Under the pieces are notes generated by a model. It worked only from the letters and a program-made list of their open reading frames with translations, made no database searches and was not told where the DNA came from. Of a stretch of DNA of 64,000 nt, positions 44,495-53,746 are shown piece by piece (the first letter of the stretch is position 1; each line of letters begins with the position of its first letter). This DNA comes from Ndongobacter massiliensis (GTDB taxonomy: Bacteria; Bacillota; Clostridia; Tissierellales; Peptoniphilaceae). The stretch is taken from NCBI RefSeq assembly GCF_900120375.1, contig NZ_LT635480.1:1-64000 (forward strand), given 5' to 3'. Position numbers and translations under genes: made by a program.

Positions 44495-45865
44495 ATGTCG
44501 ATTTTAGTCAAAAACACCCGATTGGTCACAAGCGAAGGGATTCAAAATTGCGACCTGTTTATTGAAGGCGAAAAAATCCGTTCGATGGGCAAAAATTTGT
44601 CTGTTCAGGCGGATCGAGTATTGGATGTGGCAGGGAAGACAGTGCTGCCGGGCGGGGTCGATGTTCACACCCATATGTCGTTGGATTTGGGTACCTATGT
44701 CGCCATTGACGACTTTTATTCCGGAACGGTGGCGGCTGCGCACGGTGGAACAACATCCATTGTCGATCACATTGCTTTCGGCCCTCGCGATTCCCTGGTC
44801 GGAGAAATGATTCAGAAATACCACGGCATGGCCGATGGAAACGCCGTCATCGACTACTCTTTCCACGGTGCCATTCAGCAGGCAAGCGATGCTGTTCTTG
44901 CAGAGATGGGTACGCTGGCTGCACAGGGCATTGTTTCGACAAAAATTTACACGACCTATGGCGGAAAATTGGACGATGCTTCCATGCTCCGCGTATTGAA
45001 GCGGGCAAAGGAGACGGGAACGGTTGTCTGCGTTCATTGTGAAAATGACGGGTTGATTGCGGAACTCCGTAAAGAGGCGGAGGAAAAGGGAAATCTGGAT
45101 CCGATCTATCATGCAAAAACGCGGCCGGCGGAAGCCGAAGCAGAGGCGATCAATCGGTTGACGTATTTGAGTCAGGTAGCGGGTTTTCCGAAACTCTACA
45201 TCGTCCACACGTCTTCGGCGGCGGGCCTGCGAGAGATCGAAAACGCACGGGCAAGAGGTGTAAAAAACTTGTATTGTGAAACCTGTACGCAGTACCTGGT
45301 TCTCACGGAAGAAAAATATACGCAGGGCGGAAATGCCAAAGGCTGCAAATACATTTGTGCGCCGCCGCTGCGAAAAAAAGAAGATGTGGAGGCGCTCTGG
45401 GACGGGATCAAGCGGAGTGTGGTCGATGTCATCGCGACGGATCATTGTCCTTTCTACTATAAAGAACATAAATTGCCCTGCAAGGACAATTTTCTCATTG
45501 CGCCGGGGGGCATACCCGGTGTGGAAGAGCGCATGGAAATCATTTTGACCGAGGGACGACGGCGAGGAATTGCCTGGGAACGGCTGGTTGACTTGTTGGC
45601 CACCAATCCGAGCCGCATTTTCGGACTGGGTCATGTCAAGGGGCGCTTGGAACCGGGCATGGACGCCGATCTTGTTGTCGTCGCGGAAGAAGGCTATACC
45701 ATAAAGCAAGACAATCGACATTCGAAATGCGATTATACGACCTATGAGGGATTTCGGAGTGACTATAAAGTCGAAACAGTGTTGTCCCGCGGACGAGTTG
45801 TGCTGGATAAAGACGGGTTTTACGGCAAACCGGGTGACGGACATTTTATTAAAAGGAAGTTTTGA
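44495..45865 (+). CDS. hyuA: Hydantoinase/dihydropyrimidinase-like hydrolase
   Basis: A 456-residue cyclic-amidohydrolase. GGVDVHTHMSLDLG supplies the HxH metal ligands, GIVSTKIYTTYGG the lysine that is carboxylated to bridge the metals, LYIVHTSSAA a metal His, and DVIATDHCPFY the catalytic Asp. It opens a hydantoin- or dihydropyrimidine-like ring, in line with ring opening after purine oxidation. Of two ATGs the second was preferred because it gives the normal family N-terminus MSILVKNTRLVTSEG; the first is 12 bases earlier. Confidence 0.92.
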   Translation: MSILVKNTRLVTSEGIQNCDLFIEGEKIRSMGKNLSVQADRVLDVAGKTVLPGGVDVHTHMSLDLGTYVAIDDFYSGTVAAAHGGTTSIVDHIAFGPRDSLVGEMIQKYHGMADGNAVIDYSFHGAIQQASDAVLAEMGTLAAQGIVSTKIYTTYGGKLDDASMLRVLKRAKETGTVVCVHCENDGLIAELRKEAEEKGNLDPIYHAKTRPAEAEAEAINRLTYLSQVAGFPKLYIVHTSSAAGLREIENARARGVKNLYCETCTQYLVLTEEKYTQGGNAKGCKYICAPPLRKKEDVEALWDGIKRSVVDVIATDHCPFYYKEHKLPCKDNFLIAPGGIPGVEERMEIILTEGRRRGIAWERLVDLLATNPSRIFGLGHVKGRLEPGMDADLVVVAEEGYTIKQDNRHSKCDYTTYEGFRSDYKVETVLSRGRVVLDKDGFYGKPGDGHFIKRKF

Positions 45866-45874
45866 GGAGCGGTT

Positions 45875-48505
45875 ATGGCGAATATCTTGCTGGGAGAGCG
45901 AGTCGAAGGGGCGGAACCTTTCGTTGTACAAGTGAATGGGAAGACGTACGAGATCTATGAAGATAAGAGTCTTTTACGTTTTTTACGCGACGACCTCAAA
46001 ATCAAATCGGTGAAGGATGGCTGCAGCCAAGGTGCCTGCGGAACCTGCACCGTGTTGGTCGACGACGAGAAAAAATTAGCCTGTACACAACGCCTTTCCA
46101 AACTGGCGGGAAAACACATTTGTACGATAGAAGGATTGACACAAGAGGAAAAAGACGTTTTCGTTCACGCCTTTTCGAAGGTCGGGGCGGTACAGTGCGG
46201 GTTCTGCATACCGGGCATGGTGTTGTCCGGTGTTTCCGTCATCCGGCATAACCAGAGGCCGACGGAAGACGAGATCAAACAGGGCATTCGTCAGAACATC
46301 TGCCGATGCACGGGCTATGTCAAAATCATTGAGGGAATCAAGCTGGCCTCCGCCATTCTCCGGGGGGAGGCGGTGGTTGCAGAGGAAAATGACAAGCCGG
46401 TCAAAATCGGCGAGGAATTTTCCCGCATTCATGCACAGGACAAGGTGCTCGGCCGGGGTGAATATGTCGATGATATGGAGATGGAGGATCTCAAGGTTGC
46501 TTCGGCGATACGCAGTAAATTTCCACGAGCGCGCGTTGTCAAGATCGACAAAACCAAGGCGGAAGCGTTGCCCGGCGTGTATGGGGTATTGACGGCGGCG
46601 GATGTTCCGAATAATAAGGTCGGTCATATTTTTCAGGATTGGGATGTCTTTATTGCCGAGGGCGATATTACGCGATGCCAGGGGGACGCGATCTGTCTGG
46701 TTGTTGCGGAAAATCAGAAGATTTTAGAAGAAGCGAAAAATTTAGTCGAAATCGAGTACGAGGAGTTGCCGACGGTTTCGTCCATTGAGGAGGCAGCCGC
46801 TCCGGATGCGCCGAAGATCCATCCCGGCGGAAATTTGTGTCAAGAGCGACACGTTTTGCGCGGCAATGCGGAGGAGGCCTTTCAAAAGTGTGCCTACATC
46901 GTAGAAGAAACGTATACAACACCATTCACGGAACATGCCTTCCTGGAGCCGGAGTGTGCGATCGCGGAGCCATATAATAACGGAGTCAAACTCTATACGA
47001 CGGATCAGTCAGTTTATGATACGAGGAAAGAGACCCTGATTATGCTCGGTTGGCAGGATGAGCCGGAGCGGGTAGTTGTGGAAAACAAGCTGATTGGCGG
47101 CGCATTCGGCGGCAAAGAAGACGTCTCCTGTCAGCACTTAGCGGCGTTGGCGGCATACACTTACGGCATTAAAGTAAAAATCAAATTCAGCCGGGATGAA
47201 TCTCTCAGATTCCATCCCAAACGGCATCCGATGATCGGTACATTTAAATTGGGCTGCGACAAAGAAGGGAACTTTCTTGCGATGCAGGCGACCATAAAAA
47301 TGGATACCGGAGCCTACGCCTCACTCTGCGGCCCGGTGTTGGAGCGCGCCTGTACGCATTCGGTCGGTCCCTATCACTATGAGAATACGAAAATTGACGG
47401 ATACGGTTACTACACGAATAATCCGCCGGCAGGTGCATTCCGCGGCTTCGGTGTTTGTCAGTCGAATTTTGCTTTAGAGAGCAATATCAATTTGTTGGCG
47501 GAAAAGGTCGGAATTTCACCTTGGCAAATCCGTTATAAAAATGCCATACGACCCGGTGAAGTCTTGCCAAATGGACAAATTGCGGACAGCTCCACGGCAT
47601 TGGTGGAGACCTTGGAAGCGGTAAAGGATGTCTATGAGCAAAATGCCGATCGGGCGGGTATTGCCTGCGCCATGAAAAATGCCGGTGTGGGTGTCGGCCT
47701 TTCGGATAAAGGGCGGGCGAAGTTACGCGTAGAAAAGGGTGTTGTTCGCCTATATTGTGCGGCAAGTGATTTAGGACAGGGCGCCCAGACGGTATTTAAG
47801 CAGATGGTATTGGACATTTTAGGGCTGGCACCCGAACAGGTGGAAATCGTCCAACCGAATTCAGAAAATTCACCGGATTCCGGAACATCCTCCGGATCCC
47901 GGCAAACGCTGATATCCGGGGAAGCCATTAAGAAGGCTTCCGAGAAACTGAAGGCGGATCTGGATAAAAAGGACTTAGCTGCCCTGGAGGGGAAGGAATA
48001 CTTTCATGAGTACTTCGATCCGACTGATCCGTTGGGTTCGGATAAACCAAATCCGGTGAGCCATATTGCCTACGGTTACTCCACGCAGGTTGTCATTTTG
48101 AATGACGATGGAACCGTGCGTGAGGTCGTGGCGGCAACGGATGCCGGAAAAGTCATCAACCCGCGTGCGATTGAGGGACAATTGGAAGGCGGCATCGTCA
48201 TGGGCCTTGGCTATGCACTGACGGAGAATTTCAAGCTGGATCGTTCCCAAGTAAAAGCGAAATATGGAAACCTGGGGCTCTGGCGTGCGCCTATGATTCC
48301 GAAAATCAAAGCAATTTTTGTCAGCAAACCGGATGACGAGCTCCTCGATCGGGCTTTCGGGGCGAAAGGTGTCGGAGAAATTGCGACCATTCCCATCGCA
48401 CCGGCCGTGCAGGGAGCTTATTACAAACTGGATGGCGTTTTGCGACGTGATTTTCCGATGAAAGACACGGCATACAGTACGCCGAAGAAGAAATTTACCG
48501 TTTGA
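45875..48505 (+). CDS. xdh: Selenium-dependent xanthine dehydrogenase (single chain)
   Basis: An 876-residue fusion of a [2Fe-2S] domain and a molybdenum domain, without an FAD domain. Fe-S motifs are GCSQGACGTCTVLVDDEKKLAC and QCGFCIPGMVLSG with NICRCTGYVKI; the Mo domain has KLIGGAFGGKEDVSCQH, AGAFRGFGVCQSNFALESN, DLGQGAQTVFKQM and the catalytic Glu in GAKGVGEIATIPIAPAV. This is the SDMH-type enzyme whose cofactor carries a labile selenium atom. Electrons would leave through a partner such as YgfK. The following genes make or load the cofactor. Selenium is not encoded as Sec; no in-frame TGA exists. Confidence 0.92.
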   Translation: MANILLGERVEGAEPFVVQVNGKTYEIYEDKSLLRFLRDDLKIKSVKDGCSQGACGTCTVLVDDEKKLACTQRLSKLAGKHICTIEGLTQEEKDVFVHAFSKVGAVQCGFCIPGMVLSGVSVIRHNQRPTEDEIKQGIRQNICRCTGYVKIIEGIKLASAILRGEAVVAEENDKPVKIGEEFSRIHAQDKVLGRGEYVDDMEMEDLKVASAIRSKFPRARVVKIDKTKAEALPGVYGVLTAADVPNNKVGHIFQDWDVFIAEGDITRCQGDAICLVVAENQKILEEAKNLVEIEYEELPTVSSIEEAAAPDAPKIHPGGNLCQERHVLRGNAEEAFQKCAYIVEETYTTPFTEHAFLEPECAIAEPYNNGVKLYTTDQSVYDTRKETLIMLGWQDEPERVVVENKLIGGAFGGKEDVSCQHLAALAAYTYGIKVKIKFSRDESLRFHPKRHPMIGTFKLGCDKEGNFLAMQATIKMDTGAYASLCGPVLERACTHSVGPYHYENTKIDGYGYYTNNPPAGAFRGFGVCQSNFALESNINLLAEKVGISPWQIRYKNAIRPGEVLPNGQIADSSTALVETLEAVKDVYEQNADRAGIACAMKNAGVGVGLSDKGRAKLRVEKGVVRLYCAASDLGQGAQTVFKQMVLDILGLAPEQVEIVQPNSENSPDSGTSSGSRQTLISGEAIKKASEKLKADLDKKDLAALEGKEYFHEYFDPTDPLGSDKPNPVSHIAYGYSTQVVILNDDGTVREVVAATDAGKVINPRAIEGQLEGGIVMGLGYALTENFKLDRSQVKAKYGNLGLWRAPMIPKIKAIFVSKPDDELLDRAFGAKGVGEIATIPIAPAVQGAYYKLDGVLRRDFPMKDTAYSTPKKKFTV

Positions 48506-48517
48506 CCGGGAGGGCGC

Positions 48518-49351
48518 TTGAAACCTACTTGGAATCGCGAAAATCGGGAAATGCCGGCGCAAAACCGCCGAGGCGGAGGCAATGATCTGGCTACAATTTT
48601 TCAAATCCGCGAGAGGGACGTCCTTTCTCTTACGGGCAGCGGCGGCAAGACGACTCTACTGTTTCATCTTGCCGCTGAGTTGCGAAAGCGGGGGTCGGTG
48701 CTGGTAACGACATCCACCAAGATCGCCCTGCCGGACAGCGGCTTTGATTTCCTGTATACTAGCCTTGCCGCCTATAAAGAAGCAGCAAAGGAAAAAAGAG
48801 TGGTGTGCTGCGCCGGGACGGGTGCATTTGGCAGGCAGGCGCAACGTGCCGGTTCTCTGTGGGGACCTTCCGTTACATGTCTGGGAGAAAAAGTACCGGG
48901 CATTGCGAAGCTGACCACAGTTGGGGAGGCGGCGCTGCGCAGCATTTGTTCAGATTTTGATTATTGTCTGATTGAGGCAGACGGGTCCCGGAGGTTGCCG
49001 CTTAAGTTTTGGAAGGCGCATGAACCGGTCATTTACGATTTTTCTACGCAGGTGATCGGCATTCTCCCCATCAAAGTCTACGGGAAAATGCCTTCTGCAG
49101 ATTTTATTTACAACTTTGAAGGATATCAGTCGTATATTGGAAGCAACCGTATTGACGGATCGTCGATCGCACGGTTGCTCACTTATCCCGACGGGTTGTT
49201 TAAGGGCTTTTTCGGACTGCGCACGGTTTTTATCAATCAAGTGGAAACGGAAGAGGATTTTAAACATTTGGAAGAAATCCGATGTGCCTTTTGCAACAAG
49301 GTGAAACTGACGTACGGATCGCTCAAGGAGGGAAAATTTTATGCGGATTGA
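48518..49351 (+). CDS. yqeC: Selenium cofactor biosynthesis protein YqeC
   Basis: A 277-residue P-loop protein of the YqeC family, found with selenium-dependent molybdenum hydroxylases. SLTGSGGKTTLLFHLAAEL is the Walker A loop; VLVTTSTKIALP, YCLIEADGSRRLPLKFWKAHEPV and TQVIGILP are family motifs. Its biochemical step is unknown; cofactor selenation is inferred from genome co-occurrence. It starts at a TTG with GGGAGG 4 bases before, in which case there is a 30-residue tail before the core, or at the internal ATG 11 codons on. It overlaps mocA by 11 bases. Confidence 0.88.
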   Translation: MKPTWNRENREMPAQNRRGGGNDLATIFQIRERDVLSLTGSGGKTTLLFHLAAELRKRGSVLVTTSTKIALPDSGFDFLYTSLAAYKEAAKEKRVVCCAGTGAFGRQAQRAGSLWGPSVTCLGEKVPGIAKLTTVGEAALRSICSDFDYCLIEADGSRRLPLKFWKAHEPVIYDFSTQVIGILPIKVYGKMPSADFIYNFEGYQSYIGSNRIDGSSIARLLTYPDGLFKGFFGLRTVFINQVETEEDFKHLEEIRCAFCNKVKLTYGSLKEGKFYAD

Positions 49352-49928
49352 TGCGATTGTGATGGCTTCGGGACAGTCAAAGCGGATGGGGATGAACAAG
49401 CTTTTTATTGAATTCCGCGGCAAGAAGTTATATGAATATACACTGGATCTTATGAAGGCGTTGCAGAAAGAAGCTTTGCTGGATGCCGTAGTCGTCGTTT
49501 CAAGTTACGAAGAAATTTTGGAGGGGGCGCGCAGACGAAATCTCACCGCCCTTTCCAATCCGAATGCCGAAGTGGGGAAATCCGCTTCGATAAAATTGGG
49601 CGTCGAAGCTTGCAACACGGACGCCGCACTGATGTTTTTTGTGGCGGATCAACCCTTGTTGACCAAAGAGACTTGCCAAGCACTTATCGAATCCTTTCGA
49701 GAAAAGGGACAAATGACATTTCCCTGTGTGGGCAAACGGCGGGGAGCACCGGTGATTTTTCCGCCGGAATTTCGAGAGAAGCTGTGGAATTTGACAGAAG
49801 ATCAGGGCGGGATGATTTTTGCGAAGGACCATCCGACCAATCCAGTTTCCATTGCTGACGAGAGAGAACTGCTGGATATTGATACCCATGAGGCTTACAC
49901 GGAGCTCAAAGAGGAAGCGAATGAATAA
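49341..49928 (+). CDS. mocA: MocA-like cytidylyltransferase
   Basis: A 195-residue MobA/MocA-type nucleotidyltransferase that would turn molybdopterin into its cytosine dinucleotide, the cofactor form of many xanthine oxidase-family enzymes. MASGQSKRMGMNKLFIEFRGKKLYEY is the NTP-binding loop (G-x4-RMG-x2-K), VADQPLLTKETC holds the metal-binding Asp, and GKRRGAPVIFPPEF is the product-side loop. It begins inside yqeC and overlaps yqeB by 8 bases. Confidence 0.9.
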   Translation: MRIDAIVMASGQSKRMGMNKLFIEFRGKKLYEYTLDLMKALQKEALLDAVVVVSSYEEILEGARRRNLTALSNPNAEVGKSASIKLGVEACNTDAALMFFVADQPLLTKETCQALIESFREKGQMTFPCVGKRRGAPVIFPPEFREKLWNLTEDQGGMIFAKDHPTNPVSIADERELLDIDTHEAYTELKEEANE

Positions 49929-50724
49929 AAATCTTGTCATTGTCCGCGGCGGGGGCGACGTCGCGACCGGATCGATACAAAAACTCCGTCGCGTCGGTTT
50001 TGACGTTCTCGTGCTGGAAAGTTCAGCGCCCACTTGCATTCGACGCCGTGTTGCGGTCGCACAGGCCGTCTATGACGGTGTTGTGGAGGTGGAGGACATA
50101 CGGGCAGTACGCTGTGACAGCATTCCGGAAATTGAGGCGGCATTCCGGGAATCCTATGTCGCCGTCACCGTCGATCCGCAGGGAATGCTCATTCCAACGA
50201 TGGCGCCGCTTGCCGTAGTCGACGGCATACTTGCGAAGAAAAATCTGGGGACGCATCGGCAGATGGCGCCAATTACAGTCGGCCTCGGTCCAGGTTTTAC
50301 CGCCGGTGTGGATTGTGATGTTGTCATTGAAACGAATCGGGGACATGATTTGGGGCGGCTTATTTTTGAAGGAGCCGCCAGCGAAAACACCGGGAATCCC
50401 GGTAATATACAAGGCTTTACAACGGAACGCATTTTGCGCGCGCCTGCCGACGGCCGCCTTCATGTGCTTCATGATATCGGTGCCATGGTTAAAATGGGCG
50501 AAGCGGTCGCCGAAGTGAACGGCAAGCCCATACCCGCGGGACTGGACGGCATGGTTCGGGGTATGATTCGAGACGGCAGTGAGGTTTTCGAGGGCATGAA
50601 GGTGGGGGATGTGGATCCCCGCGTAGTTCCGAAAAACGCCGAGACGATTTCCGACAAGGCGCGGCTGATCGGTGGCGGAACGCTCGAAGCGATTCTATTA
50701 TTAAAATATCGAAGAGGACTGTAA
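49921..50724 (+). CDS. yqeB: Selenium-dependent Mo cofactor protein YqeB
   Basis: A 267-residue protein of the YqeB/EF2563 family, a hallmark of the SDMH trait. LVIVRGGGDVATGSIQKLRRVGFDVLVLES is a Rossmann-like start related to XdhC; VTVDPQGMLIPTMAPLAVVDGILAKKN and GPGFTAGVDCDVVIETNRGHDLG follow. Its reaction is unknown; it is thought to help place selenium in the cofactor. The first ATG after mocA's end region was chosen by the overlap ATGAATAA. It shares one base with the next gene. Confidence 0.9.
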   Translation: MNKNLVIVRGGGDVATGSIQKLRRVGFDVLVLESSAPTCIRRRVAVAQAVYDGVVEVEDIRAVRCDSIPEIEAAFRESYVAVTVDPQGMLIPTMAPLAVVDGILAKKNLGTHRQMAPITVGLGPGFTAGVDCDVVIETNRGHDLGRLIFEGAASENTGNPGNIQGFTTERILRAPADGRLHVLHDIGAMVKMGEAVAEVNGKPIPAGLDGMVRGMIRDGSEVFEGMKVGDVDPRVVPKNAETISDKARLIGGGTLEAILLLKYRRGL

Positions 50725-51554
50725 TGAAAGCGGAAATTCTCAACAAAATTTACGAAGAAAACAAGCAGGGGCGCGACTGTGCCTTGGCATTTCTGATGGA
50801 AAACAGGGGCTCCACGCCCGGAGAGGACAATTCCGTGATGGCAGTTTTTGCGGATGGCTCCTCCATGGGAACCATCGGCGGCGGTGCGATCGAAGCTGAC
50901 GTCATCCGGCGCTGCCGGGAGAATATGAAGGCGGGTACGTCCTTTGAATTTGACTACAATCTTTCCAAAAGCGGAGAATTGAAAATGGCCTGCGGGGGGA
51001 ACAGCCGGGGCTATGTGCAATATTTTAAGGCGAGAAAACGGCTGATTATTTTTGGTGCGGGGCATGTATCACAGAAACTTGCTCGGATTGCTGTTCGAAC
51101 GGGTTTTTCGGTCGATGTCATCGACGATCGGACGGATTTCAAAGATTCTCCGGACTTTGTCGGCATCGACACCTATTCTACACTTCCTGTTGAGGAAGCG
51201 GCTGCAAACCTTCCTTTTGATGCGGAAAAGACATTTATTGTCCTTTGTACGCGAGGCCATGCCCATGACAAGGAAGCGCTGCGCGCTCTTGTCGGAAAGG
51301 AATGTGCTTATCTGGGCATGATCGGGTCAAAATCGAAAGTGGCCACCGTTTTTCAGGAGCTTCAGAAAGAAGGAACCTCAAAAGAGGCCCTGGATAAAGT
51401 CTATGCTCCGATCGGGCTGGATCTGGACAATGGTTCTGTCGAAGAAATCGCCATTTCCATTCTTTCCCAAATGCTCATGGTAAAGAATGGGAAGGATGGG
51501 CGGAGCTTGAAGGAAAAGCGAGAAAGAGAAGAGGATCATCACAGCAAAAGGTGA
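50724..51554 (+). CDS. XdhC/CoxI-family maturation factor
   Basis: A 276-residue XdhC/CoxI protein that binds molybdenum cofactor and readies it (normally by sulfuration) for insertion into xanthine dehydrogenases. The N-terminal domain has GSTPGEDNSVMAVFADGSSMGTIGGGAIE and MACGG; the Rossmann domain RLIIFGAGHVSQKLARIA with LCTRGHAHDKEAL and YLGMIGSKSK. It is the last gene of the operon (one-base overlap with yqeB), named by function rather than symbol to avoid confusion with the Fe-S subunit. The C-terminal 20 residues are highly charged. Confidence 0.9.
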   Translation: MKAEILNKIYEENKQGRDCALAFLMENRGSTPGEDNSVMAVFADGSSMGTIGGGAIEADVIRRCRENMKAGTSFEFDYNLSKSGELKMACGGNSRGYVQYFKARKRLIIFGAGHVSQKLARIAVRTGFSVDVIDDRTDFKDSPDFVGIDTYSTLPVEEAAANLPFDAEKTFIVLCTRGHAHDKEALRALVGKECAYLGMIGSKSKVATVFQELQKEGTSKEALDKVYAPIGLDLDNGSVEEIAISILSQMLMVKNGKDGRSLKEKREREEDHHSKR

Positions 51555-51568
51555 ATTTAACGAAACGA

Positions 51569-51597
51569 AGGCGACCGGCAAGTTGTACCGTTCGCCT
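51569..51597 (+). terminator. First hairpin after the purine operon
   Basis: AGGCGACCGG (51569-51578) pairs with CCGTTCGCCT (51588-51597), with one mismatch. There is no U-tract. With the stronger terminator at 51681 it closes the purine operon. No gene is seen in 51555-51805. Confidence 0.5.
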
Positions 51598-51680
51598 ATG
51601 TAGCATGGGTCAACTTGAAGAATAAACAATTTCTTTCCTTGCGGGACATATGTGTATGAATGCCAAGGGGAAAAACGAAA

Positions 51681-51714
51681 AAGAAACTGTCGGCTTTGCC
51701 GGCAGTTTCTTTTT
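51681..51714 (+). terminator. Strong terminator of the purine operon
   Basis: GAAACTGTCGGC (51683-51694) and GCCGGCAGTTTC (51698-51709) form a 12-bp stem (one G-U) with a 3-base loop, followed by TTTTTC; A residues before it could make it work in both directions. Confidence 0.88.
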
Positions 51715-51805
51715 CATGTTTACATATCTTTATGCATTTTGTCGTCACGCAGATCTTTCCTTTCCTGCAAAGAGGAGCAAACTAACTTGTTTCCGTTTTC
51801 CTCTA

Positions 51806-51852
51806 TTGACAAAAAAGTTAGCTAAGACTAACATATGTTTGCCAAGGGAAAC
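51806..51852 (+). promoter_or_regulatory. Metal-regulated promoter of the ABC gene cluster
   Basis: TTGACA (51806-51811), 17 bases, TAACAT (51829-51834). Two 16-bp boxes cover it: GTTAGCTAAGACTAAC (51817-51832) across the spacer and -10, and GTTTGCCAAGGGAAAC (51837-51852) at the start site. The same pair arrangement recurs before the NEAT gene. The boxes resemble DtxR/MntR-family operators, so repression by metal-loaded regulator is likely; no such regulator is in the window. Confidence 0.65.
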
Positions 51853-51940
51853 TCAAATGAATATATCGTGAAGAATGCGAAAAGGAATGCATTCAGGGCG
51901 CGTATTTATAAAGTGGCAGCAAGCAGGAAGAGAGGACGCT

Positions 51941-53746
51941 TTGAAAAAAGAAAAGAAGAAGTCAGCGGTTTTCCGCCTTTTGGATTTTGCGGGCAGCTAT
52001 AAGTTTTTAACATACCTCGGTTTGGTGTTGTCGGGGATATCGATGTTGTTGAGCACGCTACCGTATATCTGCATATGGCTTGTTTTACGGGATTTATTGC
52101 AAGTCGCCCCGAATTGGCCGGCAGCTCAAACAATTATTCAATACGGATGGTGGGCTTTCGGTTTTGCTGTCGCGGGGATGTTGCTGTATTTTGCGGCTCT
52201 GATGTGTACGCATTTTGCAGCCTTTCGAACGGCGTCAAATATCCGAAAACAGGGGATGGATCATCTTTTGCATGCCCCTTTGGGCTTTTTTGAGGGGAGA
52301 GCCAGCGGGTATCTGCGCAATCGCTTAGATGCGGGCGCGGCGGATACCGAAACACTTCTGGCGCATATTTTGGCAGATGTGGTCGGTACCGTCGTTTTGT
52401 TTCTTACCATGATTGGATTTCTATTGTATTTCGATTGGCGCATGGGTGCGGCGTGCTTGCTGTCGGTGCTGATTTCAGTGTTGGCGCTTTTTTCCATGAT
52501 GGGCGGTAAGCATAAGCAAACCATCGCCGAATACCAAAGGGCGTTGGATGACATGAGTAAAGCCGCCACCGAATACGTCCGCGGAATTCCCGTCGTTAAG
52601 ATTTTTCAGCAGACAATTTACACCTTTCGGACGTTCAAAAAAGCGATTGAAGAGTACAGTGTCAAAGCCGACGAGTATCAGGGCGTTGTCTGTCGCTTTC
52701 CGCAGTCGGTGAATTTAACCTTTACGAAAAGCGCCTTTGTATTTTTGATTCCTTTTGCATTTCTGTTGGCACCCGCAGCATTGGCAAGCGGTAATTTCGG
52801 GGCTTTTTTGACCAACTTTGCTTTTTACGCCGTGTTTTCGGCCATCATTTCGACGGCATTGGCAAAATTGATGTTTGCGGCAGGCGGGGTCATGCAGGCA
52901 CAGATTGCCATGGATCGTTTGGATGAGGTGTTGCAGGCGCCGATCCTCAAGATGGTAGAGACGCCGAAACAAGCACAGGGACACGATATTGTTTTTCGGG
53001 AGGTATGTTTTACCTATGAGGGGGCGGCCTCCGCCGCACTCACACAGGTTTCTTTTACGGCGAAAGCGGGTGAGGTGATTGCGCTTGTCGGACCGTCGGG
53101 TGGCGGAAAGACAACGATCGCCAGTTTGATTCCGCGGTTTTGGGATGTTGTTTCCGGTGCAGTGGAAATCGGCGGCGTCGATGTGCGCGAGTGGGCACTT
53201 TCAGATTTAATGCGGCAGGTCGCTTTTGTATTTCAGAACAATCACCTTTTCAAAACGTCTATTTATGAAAATGTTTTGGCGGGAAAACCAGATGCTACAC
53301 CGGAAGAAATCGCGGCGGCGCTCCATGCGGCGCAGTGCGATGATATTTTGGAAAAGTTGCCAGAAGGGATGGATACCGTTATAGGAACGCAGGGCACGCA
53401 TCTTTCCGGCGGCGAGCAACAGCGAATTGCGATCGCCCGTGCCATTTTGAAAGATGCGCCGATCGTCATTTTAGATGAAGCGACGGCCTTTGCCGATCCG
53501 GAAAATGAGCGCTTGATTCAAGCGGCTTTCTCGGAGCTGATGCGCGGGAAAACCGTACTCATGATTGCCCATCGGTTATCAACGGTGGTCGGGGCCGATC
53601 AGATTCTTGTGGTAAAAGACGGCTCGATAGCGGAGCGGGGCACACATAAAGAGTTGCTTGAAGCGAATGGATTGTATGCGCGGATGTGGACAGATTATCG
53701 GCAGTCGTTGTCTTGGCGCATTCAAACGAAAACGGAGGTGCGCTGA
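51941..53746 (+). CDS. ABC half-transporter 1 (membrane plus ATPase)
   Basis: A 601-residue exporter-type ABC protein: six membrane helices (about 1-310) then the ATPase with Walker A GPSGGGKTTIASL, signature LSGGEQQRIAIARAIL and Walker B PIVILDEATAFADPENERL. The D-loop reads AFADPE rather than SxLD, as seen in one half of heterodimeric pairs. It partners the next gene, which it overlaps by one base. The start is uncertain: a TTG at 51941 after GAGAGG gives the usual N-terminus; an ATG at 51875 would add 22 residues. Such pairs flank shr-shp-hts loci; import of haem/siderophore or export of toxic haem are both possible. Confidence 0.85.
   Translation: MKKEKKKSAVFRLLDFAGSYKFLTYLGLVLSGISMLLSTLPYICIWLVLRDLLQVAPNWPAAQTIIQYGWWAFGFAVAGMLLYFAALMCTHFAAFRTASNIRKQGMDHLLHAPLGFFEGRASGYLRNRLDAGAADTETLLAHILADVVGTVVLFLTMIGFLLYFDWRMGAACLLSVLISVLALFSMMGGKHKQTIAEYQRALDDMSKAATEYVRGIPVVKIFQQTIYTFRTFKKAIEEYSVKADEYQGVVCRFPQSVNLTFTKSAFVFLIPFAFLLAPAALASGNFGAFLTNFAFYAVFSAIISTALAKLMFAAGGVMQAQIAMDRLDEVLQAPILKMVETPKQAQGHDIVFREVCFTYEGAASAALTQVSFTAKAGEVIALVGPSGGGKTTIASLIPRFWDVVSGAVEIGGVDVREWALSDLMRQVAFVFQNNHLFKTSIYENVLAGKPDATPEEIAAALHAAQCDDILEKLPEGMDTVIGTQGTHLSGGEQQRIAIARAILKDAPIVILDEATAFADPENERLIQAAFSELMRGKTVLMIAHRLSTVVGADQILVVKDGSIAERGTHKELLEANGLYARMWTDYRQSLSWRIQTKTEVR

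Noticed and set aside
44504-45931. A 475-codon open frame opposite hyuA
   Set aside because: It mirrors the codon structure of hyuA, has no ribosome binding site, and its translation has no domain-like features. The hyuA frame carries all catalytic motifs.
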